Part shown: positions 1 to 7,762 of the stretch, piece by piece
How the letters are laid out: each line of letters opens with the position of its first letter
Numbering within the stretch: position 1 is the stretch's first letter
Source of the DNA: Syntrophorhabdaceae bacterium
Lineage (GTDB): Bacteria; Desulfobacterota; Syntrophorhabdia; Syntrophorhabdales; Syntrophorhabdaceae
DNA: 51,531 bases
NCBI GenBank assembly: GCA_026415675.1
Contig: JAOAGQ010000056.1
Coordinates: 1 to 51,531, forward strand
Direction: 5' to 3'
The notes under the pieces: model-generated
Database searches by the model: none
The model's input: only the letters and a program-made list of their open reading frames with translations
Told to the model about the DNA's origin: nothing
Made by a program: the position numbers and the translations under genes

Positions 1-452
1 CACACAGCAGTATCTCCCGAACCGTTAAGCTCTTCAGAAGCCTCCTTGATAATAACATCCAGAAGGTACTTGGAATAAATCTGAGCAGTTTTGACTGGGT
101 CATCGAGGTATCGGAGCCGGCCCATCCGGATGTGGCCTATACGAAGACCTTCGATTTCCATCTTGACCTAATATGGTTTTTCTTTCCCATGTTTATATTC
201 AGAAGGGTCTTTGAAAGGCATTTTATCAAACAGATACCCCGTTCAGTCGACATCCACCTCTCCCGTCTCGCCTACCAGTGGGAAATAAGGATAAACAAGA
301 CCATAGATGAGATAGGTGAACAGGCCCTAAGATATATAAAAGATGAGCTGTCAACCATAGAGGCAATGATATCAAAGTCCTCAGGTGATAAAGAGGAAAT
401 AAGAAGAAAAATGGATGAACTGTATGAAGGGATGGAGAAGATCGCCCTTTGA
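1..452 (+). CDS. Dynamin-like GTPase, C-terminal fragment (5' end outside window)
   Basis: The frame is open from base 3 to a TGA at 450-452, giving about 149 residues without the true start. The visible part has a short hydrophobic segment (DLIWFFFPMFIF), then a basic stretch and a helical, charged tail with KIPR/QIPRS- and LSRLAYQW-like wording. From memory this matches the C-terminal membrane-paddle and helical region of bacterial dynamin-family proteins of Deltaproteobacteria, where a hydrophobic loop precedes a helix bundle. The GTPase domain, which would prove the call, lies upstream of the window. A membrane-associated role in fission or stress protection would be typical of the family, but that is inference. 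An internal ATG at position 132 exists but has no ribosome site and lies inside the conserved part. Confidence 0.5.
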   Translation, partial: HSSISRTVKLFRSLLDNNIQKVLGINLSSFDWVIEVSEPAHPDVAYTKTFDFHLDLIWFFFPMFIFRRVFERHFIKQIPRSVDIHLSRLAYQWEIRINKTIDEIGEQALRYIKDELSTIEAMISKSSGDKEEIRRKMDELYEGMEKIAL

Positions 453-459
453 AGCTTAA

Positions 460-687
460 ATCGTATCGAAAGGCCATGATTCTATCATTGAACCGGAGGT
501 AAATAAGCGGTGGGGGATCACAGAGGAAGGGGGAAGACTCCATTTAAAAGAGGGCGATGCGATTATAGAGGCCGTTGATGTATGGCATTATGGAAAGAAC
601 AAAGGAAAGAAGAATGGGGAGGTCATCGTCTTCTATGCCGGTATCGAAAATCAACGGATCCCCATCTATAAAAAACAGAACGAGTAA
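460..687 (+). pseudogene. Start-less cupin-like remnant
   Basis: An open frame of 75 codons ends at TAA 685-687. It is closed upstream by TAA 457-459 and holds no ATG, GTG or TTG codon. Its translation looks coding and has the C-terminal half of a small cupin barrel: GDAIIE, a VWHYGKN motif, then GEVIVFYAG and a short basic tail. Whole proteins of this kind are usually about 110-150 residues, so the N-terminal half with the first metal-binding motif is missing. It starts only 8 bases after the dynamin-like gene stops. The simplest reading is a 5'-truncated gene fragment left by a deletion. A frameshift or a non-standard start cannot be excluded. The family call rests on short motifs only. Confidence 0.45.
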
Positions 688-735
688 GTGCCCTGTTATA
701 TAAGGTAAAACATAGAGAAGCACTTTAATCGGGGG

Positions 736-1842
736 TTAAAGTATCGCCTTTAGGGCATTTAGTAAACGGGTTACGTTCTCCTTCTTTGAGGTATGACCCA
801 TAAGCCCTATCCTCCAGATCTTGCCTGCAAGGGGGCCAAGCCCGGCCCCTATCTCTATTTTGAATTCGTTTCTCAGTCGCCTTCTCACGGCAAGTTCATC
901 AACCCCCTCTGGCACGGAGACCGCATTTAACATGGGGAGACGATAAGGCTCATCTACGAGCATTTTTAAACCGAGTTCCTCTATGCCCTCGACGAGATAT
1001 TTATGGTTCTCCTGGTGTCTCTTAAAGACATTCTCGAGGCCTTCTTCAAAGATCAGAAAAAGGGCCTGATAGAGGGCATAAATCTTATTTATCGGTGCCG
1101 TATGGTGATAGACCCTGTTCGAACCCCAATAATTTGCGATAAGGGTGAGATCAAGATACCAGTTTGGTACCTTTGTCTTTCTGCTGTAGAGTTTCTCCAT
1201 AGCCTTATCTGAAAAAGAAAGAGGTGATAGACCTGGAGGACATGAGAGGCATTTCTGTGTACCTCCGTATAGGGCATCTATATTCCAATCGTCCATCCTG
1301 ATCTCCATGCCCCCTAAACTCGTGACCACATCGACAAGGTAAATCGTATCAGAACCGTTTAGTATGCTCCCTATTTCAGCCACAGGGTTCATCACCCCTG
1401 TCGATGTTTCCGCATGGATAATGGATACAATCTTGTAGTGGGTGCTTTTGATCTTCTTTTCCACGACCTCCGGTATGGCAGGGGTACCCCAGGGGAACTC
1501 AAGGACATCAACATCTGCACCGAGGCGGGTGGCAACATCCTGCATCCTTACCCCAAACACACCGTTTATGATTACAAGGACCTTATCGTCGGGCTCCACA
1601 AGATTAACAAAACACGCCTCCATCCCCGCCGAGCCCGTACCGGAGATGGGGATGGTGAGGGTGTTCTTTGTGTTCAATATATTTCTCAGCATTTCCTTTA
1701 AGGCATCCATTATTTTTATAAAATAAGGATCGAGATGGCCCAGTGTCTTTTTGCTCAACGCATCATAGACTTTCTGTGGTACACAGGAAGGCCCGGGTCC
1801 CATGAGGAGTATATCTTCAATATCATCGAGTAGGTTTTTCAT
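736..1842 (-). CDS. Class V aminotransferase (alanine/serine-glyoxylate type)
   Basis: A PLP-dependent fold-type I aminotransferase of the alanine-glyoxylate/serine-pyruvate/purine-catabolism group, 368 residues from the chosen start. Visible signatures are the N-terminal MGPGPSCVP, the [10 protein letters not shown] phosphate-cup region near residue 67, VDVVTSLGG near 170, and the PLP lysine K197 in GGTQKCL. The C-terminal domain ends with [17 protein letters not shown], standard for the family. I take ATG 1840-1842 as the start because AGGAG sits 9-10 bases before it. The longer frame (TTG at 1932) adds 30 unconserved residues and contains a promoter-like site. It is divergent from the PBP gene and has no partner gene to name its substrate. 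It could serve glycine/serine interconversion or nitrogen transfer to glyoxylate. Confidence 0.85.
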   Translation of the reverse strand: MKNLLDDIEDILLMGPGPSCVPQKVYDALSKKTLGHLDPYFIKIMDALKEMLRNILNTKNTLTIPISGTGSAGMEACFVNLVEPDDKVLVIINGVFGVRMQDVATRLGADVDVLEFPWGTPAIPEVVEKKIKSTHYKIVSIIHAETSTGVMNPVAEIGSILNGSDTIYLVDVVTSLGGMEIRMDDWNIDALYGGTQKCLSCPPGLSPLSFSDKAMEKLYSRKTKVPNWYLDLTLIANYWGSNRVYHHTAPINKIYALYQALFLIFEEGLENVFKRHQENHKYLVEGIEELGLKMLVDEPYRLPMLNAVSVPEGVDELAVRRRLRNEFKIEIGAGLGPLAGKIWRIGLMGHTSKKENVTRLLNALKAIL

Positions 1843-1904
1843 TTCATGATTCTCCTTAGAGATTCTCTGCGGCGAGAAAATTATTTCACCCGATAGAGAT
1901 TGAT

Positions 1905-1932
1905 AATCTACCATAATCTGCCATTTTTTCAA
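1905..1932 (-). promoter_or_regulatory. Candidate promoter for the aminotransferase gene
   Basis: Reading the minus strand, TTGAAA (1927-1932) and TAGATT (1905-1910) are separated by 16 bases. They lie 60-90 bases before the preferred ATG at 1842. This is a sigma-70-like match by eye only. It overlaps the region that the longer TTG start would translate, which supports the shorter protein. Confidence 0.35.
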
Positions 1933-1983
1933 TAGTGAGTTTTAAAGGGGCCATTTCTTCTTTTTAGTCCCCTCCAAATGGTT

Positions 1984-1989
1984 TATAAT
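1984..1989 (+). promoter_or_regulatory. Perfect -10 hexamer abutting the PBP start codon
   Basis: TATAAT ends 7 bases before the ATG at 1997, so a transcript starting at the usual distance would begin at or next to the start codon. No Shine-Dalgarno sequence is visible before this ATG. The -35 region (TTTTTA at 1961-1966, spacing 17) is weak. This suggests leaderless or near-leaderless translation of the PBP gene. Confidence 0.4.
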
Positions 1990-1996
1990 AATCCCT

Positions 1997-3898
1997 ATGC
2001 TTGTGAAAACCTCTGTAAAACTGGCCATATTTTTACTCGTCATCCCCTCGCTCCTCGGAGTGAGTTTCGGGTATTCCCTTGTGAACTACCTTGAAATCCC
2101 TGACGTAAAACAGCTCGAAACATATAAACCGAAATCGGCAACGAGGCTCTATTCGGACGATGGGACGCTTTTTGCCGAACTTTTTGTTGAAAAGAGGATA
2201 CCCATTCCACTAACGGAAATCCCTGTCCATGTGAGAAACGCATTCATCGCCATTGAGGATGTGAGGTTTTACAAACATTTCGGGGTGGATATAAGGGGTA
2301 TCGCGAGGGCTCTATACAGAAATATAATAAGAAAGGGCATTTCCGAAGGGGCATCGACCATCACCCAGCAGCTCGCAAGGAACCTTTTTCTGACCTCTAA
2401 AAAGAGCATAAAGAGAAAGATAGAAGAGGCCATCCTCGCCATTCAGATTGAGAGGACCTACTCGAAGGATGAGATACTGAATATGTACCTAAACCTCATA
2501 TACCTCGGGGAGGGTGCCCACGGGGTTGAAGCTGCAAGCTATACCTACTTCCACAAGAAGACTAAAGAGCTGACCGTAGAGGAGGCGGCCACCCTTGCGG
2601 CATTAACAAAATCGCCCTCCCGCCTCTCCCCTTTTAAGAACCAGCAGAGGACCCTCGAGAGGAGAAATCTCGTTATAAAGAAGATGTATGAAGCAGGCTT
2701 CATAGATAGAAATACCTACACAAATGCCTTAAAGACCCCCATAGTTCTTGCCCCTTTGAGGACTTACGAAAAAAAGACAGGCTATTTCACCGAGTATGTG
2801 AAACAGGTATTGGAGGAACACCTCGAAGGTTCCCAGGAGATATACACAAAGGGACTTAATATAAAGACCACAATAAACCTGGAGATGACCAAATACGCCT
2901 ATGAAGCCATCGAAAAGGGTATTCAGGCATATAAGTCGAGACATCCCTCCTCAACAACAACACCTGAAGTTGCCCTTATAGCCATTGAGGTGAAAACAGG
3001 GGATATAAAAGTGCTCATAGGGGGAAAGGATTTCTCCCTATCACCCTTTAACAGGGCAGTTCAAGCGAAAAGGCAGCCCGGTTCAGCTTTTAAGCCTATT
3101 ATCTATCTTGCGGCCCTTGAGATGGGCCTATCCCCAAACTACACATTGCTGGATGCCCCTATAACCATTGTAAATCCGTACACTAAAGTTCCGTGGAGTC
3201 CTAAAAATTACAGAAACGAGTACTACGGCACTGTAACGATGAGAAAGGCCCTCGAGCTTTCCCTTAATACGGCAACGGTCAGACTCCTTGAGAAGATAGG
3301 TGTGGAAAAGGCGATAGAGATGGCGAAGAGGCTTCATTTAACGAGTAAATTTGAACCTAACCTCTCCCTTGCCCTCGGTACAACCGAGGTACTACCCATC
3401 GAACTTGCGGCAGCGTATGCGACATTTGCCAGGGGAGGGGTATATATACATCCCGTTTCTATAAAAAATATCACATCAAACGAAGGGGAAGAGATATTCA
3501 ACGAGGTTTATGAAACGGAAAGGGTCGTTTCCGAAGAGGCGGCATACAATCTCGTCGATATTATGAAGGGTGTCATAAAATCAGGAACCGCAAAGGGCGC
3601 ATCGAAGATGCCGTATTCCCTTGCAGGTAAAACGGGTACCACGGATGACTTCAAGGATGCGTGGTTTGTAGGTTTCTCTCCCCATCTCCTCTGCCTCGTT
3701 TGGGTGGGATACGATAAGGGTACGTATCTCGGTAACAAGGAATCAGGGGCTACCGCAGCCCTTCCAATCTGGATGGAATTTATGTCGAGGGCCCTGCCTT
3801 TTTATCCAAACGAAGATTTTAATATGCCCGATAACAGCACGAAAATAAAAGAAAACATTAAAATAAAGGAAAGAGGCGACAGGGATAACGACGGATAA
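1997..3898 (+). CDS. mrcA: Bifunctional penicillin-binding protein 1A (transglycosylase/transpeptidase)
   Basis: Class A PBP of 633 residues that polymerises lipid II and cross-links peptidoglycan at the outer face of the inner membrane. Residues 8-27 form the single N-terminal membrane anchor. The GT51 domain follows, with catalytic E87 in EDVRFYKH, the GASTITQQLARN box at 118-129 and the RKIEEAILAIQIER box. The transpeptidase domain carries all three motifs: SAFK at 363-366 (nucleophile S363), SLN at 422-424 and KTGT at 545-548. The tail after about 610 is short and charged. The length is slightly below the usual 650-850, with no large insert between the domains. It is a stand-alone gene, divergent from the aminotransferase. 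The ATG is chosen because the membrane anchor follows directly, although no ribosome site is seen. Confidence 0.95.
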   Translation: MLVKTSVKLAIFLLVIPSLLGVSFGYSLVNYLEIPDVKQLETYKPKSATRLYSDDGTLFAELFVEKRIPIPLTEIPVHVRNAFIAIEDVRFYKHFGVDIRGIARALYRNIIRKGISEGASTITQQLARNLFLTSKKSIKRKIEEAILAIQIERTYSKDEILNMYLNLIYLGEGAHGVEAASYTYFHKKTKELTVEEAATLAALTKSPSRLSPFKNQQRTLERRNLVIKKMYEAGFIDRNTYTNALKTPIVLAPLRTYEKKTGYFTEYVKQVLEEHLEGSQEIYTKGLNIKTTINLEMTKYAYEAIEKGIQAYKSRHPSSTTTPEVALIAIEVKTGDIKVLIGGKDFSLSPFNRAVQAKRQPGSAFKPIIYLAALEMGLSPNYTLLDAPITIVNPYTKVPWSPKNYRNEYYGTVTMRKALELSLNTATVRLLEKIGVEKAIEMAKRLHLTSKFEPNLSLALGTTEVLPIELAAAYATFARGGVYIHPVSIKNITSNEGEEIFNEVYETERVVSEEAAYNLVDIMKGVIKSGTAKGASKMPYSLAGKTGTTDDFKDAWFVGFSPHLLCLVWVGYDKGTYLGNKESGATAALPIWMEFMSRALPFYPNEDFNMPDNSTKIKENIKIKERGDRDNDG

Positions 3899-3903
3899 CT
3901 TAC

Positions 3904-3932
3904 TTGACACACCTATTACGAATGTTTAAATT
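3904..3932 (+). promoter_or_regulatory. Promoter of the NEW3/ABC operon
   Basis: A consensus -35 TTGACA (3904-3909), 17 bases, then TAAATT (3927-3932). It sits just after the PBP stop and 60 bases before the first operon gene, which has its own GGAGG ribosome site. The operon is thus probably transcribed independently of the PBP gene. Confidence 0.5.
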
Positions 3933-3991
3933 ACTTTTGGTTAAATATTGATTCAAAAAGACTATTCAGGCTGATATCTGGAGGGTAAATT

Positions 3992-5209
3992 ATGTTTTTG
4001 ATGTTTTCTAACAGCAAAAGAATGCTTTTTTGGCTATGCTTTGCCGTCTCCTTTTTGCTCCTCGGTTCTCTACCTCTTTTTGCCAACAACGACAAGGATA
4101 AAGATAATAGACCTGAACGGGGCATAGGTGTATATACCGAATATTCGGGGGTGGCCATAACAAAAGGGGAAAGCGTCAAGATGGACCTCATCCTCGACAA
4201 CAAAGGGAAAAGGGATGAGGTTATTGATATTAAGATTTCGAGTGTTCCAAAGGGATGGAAGGCATACCTTAAAGGGGGGAATTACTCCGTTGACGGGGTA
4301 TATGTACCAGGGGGAAAGACAAAGAACCTCTCGTTGAGCCTTGAGCCGGATAAGACTGTGGGCCTTGGTACATATACATTTCAGTTCAATGCGAAGACAC
4401 TGGATGGGGCCTTGGTGGCGTCCCATAAACTTAATGTAACTGTTCAGGAGAGAACACCGGGAAGCTCCGATATACAGATCACCACATCATATCCTGTTAT
4501 AAGGGGCCAGTCCGATGCAAAATTCGAATACTCCCTCGATATCCTGAACAAAAGCGAGCAGGATAGGACGTTTAACCTCACAGCGATCATGCCTGAAAAA
4601 TGGGAGGTCAATTTTAAACCATCCTATGAATCGAAATATATATCGAGTCTCAGGGTAAAGGGGGGGCAGAGTCAGACCGTTTCCGTTGAGGTTACCCCAA
4701 GTAAGGATGCAAAATCCGGGGAGTATCCTTTTATTGTGAGGGTTTCTTCAGGAGATGTGGCCGCTGATGTAAAACTTATGGTGATCCTAACCGGTAACTA
4801 TAAGCTCGATGCAGGAACACCGACAGGTATCCTCTCCCTGGAAGCAACCGCTGGTAAACCCACAAAATTTAACATTTTCGTAAAGAACACAGGCTCTGCG
4901 GTGAACAGGAATATCACGTTCTCCTCCTTCAAGCCGGAGAACTGGGATGTTACCTTCAAGCCGGAAAAGATAGATGCCCTCGAGGTGAATGAACTGAAAC
5001 AGGTTGAGGTTACGGTAAAACCTGCGCAGCAGGCCCTTGTCGGGGATTATTCGGTAGGGGTAATGGTAAATGGTGAAAAATCGGATAAGACGATAGAGAT
5101 GAGGGTGACGGTCAAGGCATCTACCGCCTGGGGCTGGATAGGGGTTGGCATAATCCTTTTCGTGATAGTAGGGCTTAGCGGACTCTTTATATGGTTTGGG
5201 AGAAGATAA
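3992..5209 (+). CDS. NEW3-domain exported, membrane-anchored protein
   Basis: A 405-residue protein with an N-terminal signal peptide (hydrophobic residues 11-30, ending near LFANN). An all-beta region with repeated Ig-like units follows: about 45-150, 160-265 and 275-375. Each has the 'P..W.V.F.P' pattern of NPCBM-associated NEW3 domains (for example EKWEVNFKP and ENWDVTFKP). A C-terminal membrane helix (WGWIGVGIILFVIVGLSGLFIWF) ends in RR, leaving a two-residue cytoplasmic tail. The bulk of the protein should lie outside the inner membrane. GGAGG lies a few bases before the ATG. The next two genes, an ABC ATPase and a permease, follow without a gap. In this family arrangement the NEW3 protein is thought to be the extracytoplasmic partner of the exporter. 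The cargo is unknown. Confidence 0.8.
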   Translation: MFLMFSNSKRMLFWLCFAVSFLLLGSLPLFANNDKDKDNRPERGIGVYTEYSGVAITKGESVKMDLILDNKGKRDEVIDIKISSVPKGWKAYLKGGNYSVDGVYVPGGKTKNLSLSLEPDKTVGLGTYTFQFNAKTLDGALVASHKLNVTVQERTPGSSDIQITTSYPVIRGQSDAKFEYSLDILNKSEQDRTFNLTAIMPEKWEVNFKPSYESKYISSLRVKGGQSQTVSVEVTPSKDAKSGEYPFIVRVSSGDVAADVKLMVILTGNYKLDAGTPTGILSLEATAGKPTKFNIFVKNTGSAVNRNITFSSFKPENWDVTFKPEKIDALEVNELKQVEVTVKPAQQALVGDYSVGVMVNGEKSDKTIEMRVTVKASTAWGWIGVGIILFVIVGLSGLFIWFGRR

Positions 5210-5210
5210 G

Positions 5211-5969
5211 GTGGATGAAGGGAAACTGGTCGTAGAGGCAAAAAACCTGACAAAGGAGTATAAGGGCTTCAAGGCCGTTGATAACCTTACCCTTGAAATA
5301 AAGGAAGGGGAGATCTTCGGTTTTTTAGGACCGAACGGTGCCGGCAAGACAACCACGATCCTTATGTTCCTCGGTCTTACAGAACCTACATCAGGGACGG
5401 TCCGTATATGCGGTTTCGACCCTGTGAAAGAACCCCTTGATGTAAAAAAGATAGTAGGGTATCTCCCTGAAAATGTGGGTTTTTATGATGATATGAACGC
5501 TGCGCAAAATTTAAGGTATGTGGCGAGATTGAACGGGATACCCGATGAAATCTCGGAGAAAAGGATAGAGGAGCTGTTACTTGAGGTCGGGCTTGCAGGG
5601 GATAAGAACAAGAAGGTCGGCACATTCTCGAAGGGTATGCGCCAGCGTCTTGGCATAGCGGAGACATTGATCAAAGAGCCAAAAGTTGTCTTTCTCGATG
5701 AACCCACAATAGGTCTCGACCCGGAGGGAACCAACCAGATGCTCGACATGATAAAGAGTTTGAGTACAAAAAAGGGCATAGCGGTCTTTCTTACTTCCCA
5801 CCTCCTAGACCAGGTACAGAGGATATGCGACAGGGTAGGCATTATGTATAACGGGAATTTGATCGGGGTCGGTACCATAGATGAACTCGCTAAAGAGAAA
5901 CTGGGACTCGGGGCTGAAAAATTTACCCTCGAGGAAATATATATGAAATTTTTTAAGCAAGGGGAATAG
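5211..5969 (+). CDS. ABC transporter ATP-binding protein
   Basis: An ABC-2-type ATPase of 252 residues from GTG 5211. Numbering from that start, Walker A GPNGAGKT is at 40-47, the signature FSKGMRQ at 139-145 and Walker B VVFLDEP at 159-165. These are followed by TIGLDPEG and the switch histidine in LTSHLL. I prefer GTG 5211 because GGGAG lies 8 bases upstream. A TTG at 5196 in the same frame would overlap the NEW3 gene by 14 bases and has no ribosome site. It should drive the permease that follows directly after its TAG stop (5967-5969). The sequence resembles the CcmA/NosF/GldA group, which export or remodel surface components. The substrate cannot be deduced. Confidence 0.9.
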   Translation: MDEGKLVVEAKNLTKEYKGFKAVDNLTLEIKEGEIFGFLGPNGAGKTTTILMFLGLTEPTSGTVRICGFDPVKEPLDVKKIVGYLPENVGFYDDMNAAQNLRYVARLNGIPDEISEKRIEELLLEVGLAGDKNKKVGTFSKGMRQRLGIAETLIKEPKVVFLDEPTIGLDPEGTNQMLDMIKSLSTKKGIAVFLTSHLLDQVQRICDRVGIMYNGNLIGVGTIDELAKEKLGLGAEKFTLEEIYMKFFKQGE

Positions 5970-6935
5970 ATGAGGGGTATACTGACTATATTCAGAAAAG
6001 AAATGGAAGACCACTTTAGTAGCACGAGATTTCTGATCATCTCTGCTGTTATTGTGATGGTGGGTGTGATCGTCACATCGATGGTAGGAATGGCAATACA
6101 GGAAGAGTTAAAGGGGATGGTTAAGCCTACGTTGATCTTTCTCCTTCTCTTCACTTCAACGGGAAAACTATTCTCCTTTGTCCAGTTCATTGGTTTTTTC
6201 GGACCCCTTATAGGGATTATCCTCGGTTTTGATGCAATAAACAGAGAAAGGATCTCAAGGACATTGAGTAAACTCGTCTCCCAACCGATATACAGGGATT
6301 CGATCATTAACGCAAAATTTTTAACAGGGGTCACGATAACCGCCATCATCCTCGTTGCAATAATACTTTTGATCTCCGGTCTCGGCATAAAACTGATCGG
6401 GGTGGTCCCTGGGGCAGAAGAGGTGGGAAGGCTACTTATATACCTTATCGTGACACTCCTCTATATATCATTCTGGCTCGGCATATCGATCCTCTTCTCG
6501 GTGATTTTTAAAAGTACGGCCACCTCTGCCCTCGCATCTCTTGCAGTATGGATATTCTTCTCCTTTTTTGTAGGTCTGGGGGCAGGTTTTGTCTCCGATG
6601 CGATTGCCCCTGTGAATCAGACTTCTGCCGGCGTTGATGCGGAAAGCATCATGAGAAACGTAAAAGTTCAGCGGATAATTTCCCTTTTTTCCCCGATGAC
6701 GTTGTATGGAGATGCAACAGGAATGATACTCGACCCCATGAGGAAGACAACGAGCGCCCTTGTTCTCATGGGACCTCTGGAGAGGTTATCCATATCGAGA
6801 TTTCAAAACCCTCTCCCTCTGGTGGAGAGCCTGTATATAACCCTCCCCCATATCGTATCCCTGGCGGCCATCACGATTCTATGTTTTGGGATATGCTATC
6901 TGGTCTTTATGAAACAGGAGGTGAGGGCCGTTTAG
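5970..6935 (+). CDS. ABC-2 type transporter permease
   Basis: A 321-residue integral membrane protein with about six hydrophobic segments: near residues 18-38, 65-90, 112-138, 148-172, 180-205 and 292-315. The short cytoplasmic start MRGILTIFRKEMEDHFSS is typical of ABC-2 permeases. A conserved DAINRERISRTLSKLVSQPIYRDSI stretch follows the second helix, with family-like wording (ERE.GTL..LL..PI.R). A soluble loop of about 85 residues between the fifth and sixth helices should face the periplasm. It starts immediately after the ATPase stop, so translation is coupled. It overlaps the convergent glycosyltransferase gene by 4 bases at its 3' end. With the NEW3 protein and the ATPase it completes a three-component exporter. 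Confidence 0.85.
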   Translation: MRGILTIFRKEMEDHFSSTRFLIISAVIVMVGVIVTSMVGMAIQEELKGMVKPTLIFLLLFTSTGKLFSFVQFIGFFGPLIGIILGFDAINRERISRTLSKLVSQPIYRDSIINAKFLTGVTITAIILVAIILLISGLGIKLIGVVPGAEEVGRLLIYLIVTLLYISFWLGISILFSVIFKSTATSALASLAVWIFFSFFVGLGAGFVSDAIAPVNQTSAGVDAESIMRNVKVQRIISLFSPMTLYGDATGMILDPMRKTTSALVLMGPLERLSISRFQNPLPLVESLYITLPHIVSLAAITILCFGICYLVFMKQEVRAV

Positions 6936-7750
6936 TCTCGATCGATAATAAGAGGGAGTCGACTAAAGTATTCTGCTTCTTTGATCAGGTTCCTTTTTCT
7001 TGCGCCGTTGGCGAGAATCTCACATTTTTTTAGAAGCTCTCTTACCGCCTCTTTTTTCATCTCTTCATCGAGGATACCCTTCTTTAGGATATTCACAATA
7101 CTTTTTACCCTGAACCTGTCCATCGCCTCATATTTTTTTGATAGCTGGTCTTCATGGCCTCCCCTTTTTATGATTAAGGGTTTATCAACAAAGAGTATGG
7201 GGTATCTTGCAGAGATCCTAAGCCACATATCGTAATCCTCACATACGGGGAGCGTCTCATCGAAAAGCCCCACCTCATTGAAAACCTCTTTTTCTATTAC
7301 AACAGAAGAGGGGCTTATTATGCACAGGGGGAGGCAAAAGGGAAAGATATAACCGGAATATTTTCTATGTCTTAATTTCTGGTTTATCCTTTTGCCATTT
7401 TTTAACCATATCTCGTCCGTATATGAAATTCTATAACCCTTCTCCTCCATGAGCATGATCTGGGTCGAGAGCTTTTTCTTTTTCCAGAGGTCATCTACAT
7501 CAAGAAAGGAGATATATCTTCCCTTTGCAACCCTTATCCCCTCGTTTCTTGCGCTACTTATCCCGCTGTTTTCCTTCCATATGTATTTTACAGGCAGGCC
7601 CTCAACCTCTTCCCTGGAGCCATCCGTTGAGCCGTCATCTATGATGATCACCTCTTTGGCTGGGTAGTCCTGACTCAGTACTGAAAGGGTGGCGTCTTTG
7701 AGAAAATGACGTCTGTTGAAGGTGGTTATTACAACAGAGACCGTATCCAT
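6932..7750 (-). CDS. Family 2 glycosyltransferase
   Basis: A 272-residue GT-A fold transferase that would move a sugar from a nucleotide donor. The nucleotide-binding start reads VSVVITTFNRRHFL, then EVIIIDDGSTDGS near residue 35. ISSARNEGI and the metal-binding FLDVDDLW follow near residues 76-83. No membrane helix is seen, so it is cytoplasmic or peripheral. It lies 12 bases after the GH57 gene on the same strand and is probably cotranscribed with it. The C-terminal third is basic and helical, not a known added domain. The acceptor is unknown; cell-surface glycan or glycogen-like polymers are both possible. Confidence 0.85.
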   Translation of the reverse strand: MDTVSVVITTFNRRHFLKDATLSVLSQDYPAKEVIIIDDGSTDGSREEVEGLPVKYIWKENSGISSARNEGIRVAKGRYISFLDVDDLWKKKKLSTQIMLMEEKGYRISYTDEIWLKNGKRINQKLRHRKYSGYIFPFCLPLCIISPSSVVIEKEVFNEVGLFDETLPVCEDYDMWLRISARYPILFVDKPLIIKRGGHEDQLSKKYEAMDRFRVKSIVNILKKGILDEEMKKEAVRELLKKCEILANGARKRNLIKEAEYFSRLPLIIDRD

Positions 7751-7762
7751 TAGGGTTAGAGG

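Noticed and set aside
5483-6388. 301-codon open frame on the minus strand opposite the ABC genes
   Set aside because: It lies wholly over two well-supported genes with clear motifs, and its translation is rich in S, I and P with no family pattern.
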